Of a stretch of DNA of 64,000 bases, positions 46,251 through 64,000 are shown piece by piece. Source of the stretch: Cynocephalus volans (lineage: Eukaryota; Chordata; Mammalia; Dermoptera; Cynocephalidae); the NCBI RefSeq assembly GCF_027409185.1, contig NC_084462.1:22915577-22979576 (forward strand), given 5' to 3'. How positions within the stretch are numbered: position 1 is the stretch's first letter; each line of letters starts with the position of its first letter. Under the pieces are notes generated by a model. The model ran no database searches. It was not told the DNA's origin and saw nothing but the letters and a program-made list of their open reading frames with translations. The position numbers were made by a program, and so were the translations under genes.

Positions 46251-46432
46251 GGGCCGGCCCGGTGGCGCACTCGGGAGAGTGCGGTGCTGGGGAGTGCAGC
46301 TGCGCTCCCGCCGCGGGTTCGGATCCTGTATAGGAATGGCCGGTGCGCTCACTGGCTGGGTGCGGTGCGGGCGACACCAAGCCAAGGGTTGCGATCCCCT
46401 TACGGGTCACAAAAAGACAAAAAAAAAAAATA
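46251..46432 (+). mobile_element. SINE dimer, CpG-rich variant, 13-bp TSD
   Basis: GGGCCGGCCCGGTGGCGCAC, GTGCAGCTGCGCTCCCGCCG, GGTTCGGATCCTGTATAGGA, second unit GCCGGTGCGCTCACTGGC to CCTTACGGGTCAC, then A-rich tail. AGAAAAAAATAAT at 46238-46250 and 46433-46445 is an exact duplication. Most CpGs are intact. Confidence 0.96.
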
Positions 46433-46949
46433 AGAAAAAAATAATGATTTAAAATACCTTCACTCTTAGACTGAATGTGAAACACTGACTTTTCTCTGAT
46501 AGTTCAAGATATCAGATGTTTTTTGTTTAAGGGTGCTCTTATTTGTATTTGACCTTTAGGTTTCTTTACAATAATTAGCAGAGGTATTTCTTCTGCTTTC
46601 TGCAGAGATTGATTTCTGCCTTTTCAGCTGAACTTTCGTTGTTCATTTCACAACCTTCTGGTGGCACTTCCATTCATTTCCTGCTTGTATCAGAATTTCT
46701 GTCTCGCATTTCAGTCTCCACCCTAGGTTAACATGGCTTATACTTAAGTGTATTGAAACTTCAGTTTGTAGTGAGAGTGCCTCTTAGAAATGATAAAGTT
46801 GGGGATGGGGGAAAGGCTGGCTGCTTTTTTCCCCCTATTTAAGGTAATCATTGCTTCTTCAGTGGATCTAGATTTGGGTACCTATAAAATAGAGAATTTT
46901 ATTTGATGTCTAATTTAATGATGTTTTGTGGATTCCTCTTTTAATTTAG

Positions 46950-48040
46950 TTACAATAAAAAGTTTAAAGAGTAGTATCACAAGCACCTGCATACTCTTTA
47001 CCTAGATTCACTGGTTGTTAACATTTTGCCACATTTGTGTGTGCTCTCTAGCTCTGTATATATTTTCTGTCCTGAACAATTAAAAATAAGTTACAGAAGA
47101 CATCACGACACTTCATTCCTAAACACTTCACCATCTTTATCTCCTAAGAGGTAGGACATCCTCTTACCTAACAGTAATACCATTATCATAGCTAAGAAAA
47201 TGAAAATAATACCATATTGTTAGGTGATGTCTGCCTCAAATTCAAGTTTTCCCTATTGTACAAAATACATCTTTTTTGGCTATTTTTAAAAATACAGATT
47301 ACAATCAAATTTCATTGATCAAATTTTGTTTTCATAGCTCTTTTTTAATCTGGAACAGTTCCTTCTGCCCCTCCCAATGTGGCCTTTTTTGAATAGTCCA
47401 GGCCAATTGTTCTATAGACTGGCACACATCCTGGCTTTAACTGTTTATTTCTTCCTTATGTTGCAAAACTAATTCCTCTCCCCTTTATTTCCTGTAAACT
47501 GGAAATTATGTCTGGCTGTTGATTGGATTTAGAGTAAATGTGTTCAGCATAAATACTTCATAGATAGGTTGATCATATTCCCAGGATAGTCCTGTGACCT
47601 ATTGTCACAGCATTTTTTTTTTTTTTTTTTTTTTTTTTTGGTGGCTGGGCAGTACAGGGACCAAACCCTGGACCTTGTTGTTACCAGCACCACACTCTAA
47701 CCAACTGAGCTAACCAGCCAGCCCCCACATCATAATTATTAATAGTGCCCCCTTTTGCTTTCAAAAGTATTCTGGTCTGGATGATAAGTCACTATAAGTG
47801 ATGATATGCACTTTGTATTGCCTTCCATCAGGAGGCCCATCAAGTTAGATTGTTCTCCTATTTGTGATACTAAGTTTGACTACTTGGTTAAGGTGGTGAC
47901 TGCCAGATTTCTTTATTGCAAAGGCATGTTTTTCCCTTTGCAGTTAGTAAGTAATCTATGGGATAAAAATTTGAGACTGTGTGAATATCCTATACCTTAA
48001 CAATCTTTCACCTATGGTTTGAGAGTCCATTGATGATTTT
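46950..48040 (-). mobile_element. Old L1-like element, antisense, interrupted
   Basis: AATAAAAAGTTTAAAGAGTA, CTAGATTCACTGGTTGTTAA (CATTTTGCCACATTT follows), TTTAATCTGGAACAGTTCC, TTGGTTAAGGTGGTGACTGC and TCCATTGATGATT are words of an old L1-like consensus in order. A minus SINE monomer splits it at 47613-47725. The exact subfamily is not assigned. Confidence 0.65.
47613..47725 (-). mobile_element. tRNA-Ile-like SINE monomer, antisense
   Basis: T27 tail, GGTGGCTGGGCAGTACAGGG, GGACCTTGTTGTTACCAGCA, CCAACTGAGCTAACCAGCCA, GCCC. Full-length monomer. Confidence 0.92.
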
Positions 48041-48054
48041 TTTGTTCAGTCCTT

Positions 48055-48285
48055 TAGCCCCCCACTCCCTCAGCCCCAGGAGTCCAGCCCTTCAGTTTCC
48101 TCCTCCCTCAGCCCCTGGAGTCCAAGCCCTCTCCCTCCTCAGACACCTCCCTTAGACCCAGGAGTGCAGTCCTTCAGTTCCCTCCTCCCTCAGACCCAGG
48201 ATTTCAGGCCCAAGCCCCCTCCTCCCCTAAACACCTTCCTCAGACCCAGAAGTCCAGGCCTCCAGCCCCCGCCTTCCTCTCATTG
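48055..48285. repeat. Minisatellite, MSR1-like
   Basis: About five to six degenerate copies of a pyrimidine-rich unit built on CCTCCTCCCTCAGACCCAGG and AGTCCAGGCC, with spacing of roughly 37-60 bases. The unit looks like the human MSR1 minisatellite unit as I remember it. Confidence 0.8.
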
Positions 48286-48517
48286 ATGACTTTCAACACA
48301 ATAAATTCTGCATTGGTGATTACAGTGCTAGTTCTATTTAAATGTTAAGTTTCAGCATTGAGATTGATTTGATTCTTTTTTAATGTTAGAACAATGTTTT
48401 ATTTATGTCAAACATTTCAAGATCCTCAGACAACTTAAATATTGGTTGCCTGCCATTTTAAAATGCTTTTTTCTGTTGCTCACTGCAGCTTTCTATCCTT
48501 TGAAAACACTAAGAATA

Positions 48518-64000
<15,483 letters not shown>

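Larger units (their letters stand above)
43131..48488 (+). other. ARPC1A intron 1
   Basis: About 5.4 kb holding a MIR relic (43735-43915, sense), an L1 3' end (44808-45005), an antisense MIR (45050-45265), a SINE dimer, an old L1-like block split by a SINE and a minisatellite. No extra coding exon is apparent. Confidence 0.75.

Overview
This is mammalian nuclear DNA: GC-poor, intron-rich and crowded with interspersed repeats. I recognise two genes, both on the + strand. Bases 826-25944 hold the 3' (rod/tail) half of a sarcomeric myosin heavy chain gene in ruins. Bases about 42985-64000 hold the 5' half of ARPC1A, the WD40 subunit of the Arp2/3 complex. A masticatory-type myosin directly upstream of ARPC1A is the order found on human chromosome 7q22 (MYH16 then ARPC1A), so I call the pseudogene MYH16. 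The most frequent young repeat is a tRNA-Ile-like SINE, as monomers and head-to-tail dimers without a long unrelated body. I know this type from dermopterans (colugos; CYN / t-SINE families), so a flying lemur such as Galeopterus is my best guess at the source. That is an inference from repeat type, not a database match.

Region by region: 1-825 is upstream MYH16 intron with a GA-rich simple repeat. 826-25944 contains 22 recognisable MYH16 rod exons, in order and with mostly normal splice sites. They carry seven nonsense substitutions, at least six uncompensated frameshifts (one of them a lost base at an exon-intron junction) plus one compensated +1/-1 pair, and three destroyed splice dinucleotides, so no full-length rod can be made. 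Its introns hold SINEs, MIR/L2 relics, an antisense L1 fragment with an AT-rich palindrome, and a 73-bp near-perfect hairpin at 20915-21100. 25945-42840 is intergenic: SINEs, two LTR-like blocks, a retrocopy with exact target-site duplications (39246-40017), and no gene I can support. 42840-43290 is the CpG-island promoter and noncoding first exon of ARPC1A. Coding exons 2-5 lie at 48489, 52648, 58015 and 62855 with intact frames and canonical splice sites; the gene continues past the window.

The two genes make a sharp contrast: a housekeeping actin-nucleation gene with every codon in order next to a jaw-muscle motor gene that is dead. The least explained object is a roughly 2.45-kb element in ARPC1A intron 4 (about 59542-62003). 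It joins an L1-5'UTR-like leader, about seven copies of a GC-rich ~104-bp tandem unit, a short L1 ORF2-like piece, a polypurine tract and an A-rich tail. That layout resembles an SVA-type composite non-autonomous retrotransposon, and it is the best candidate here for something undescribed.
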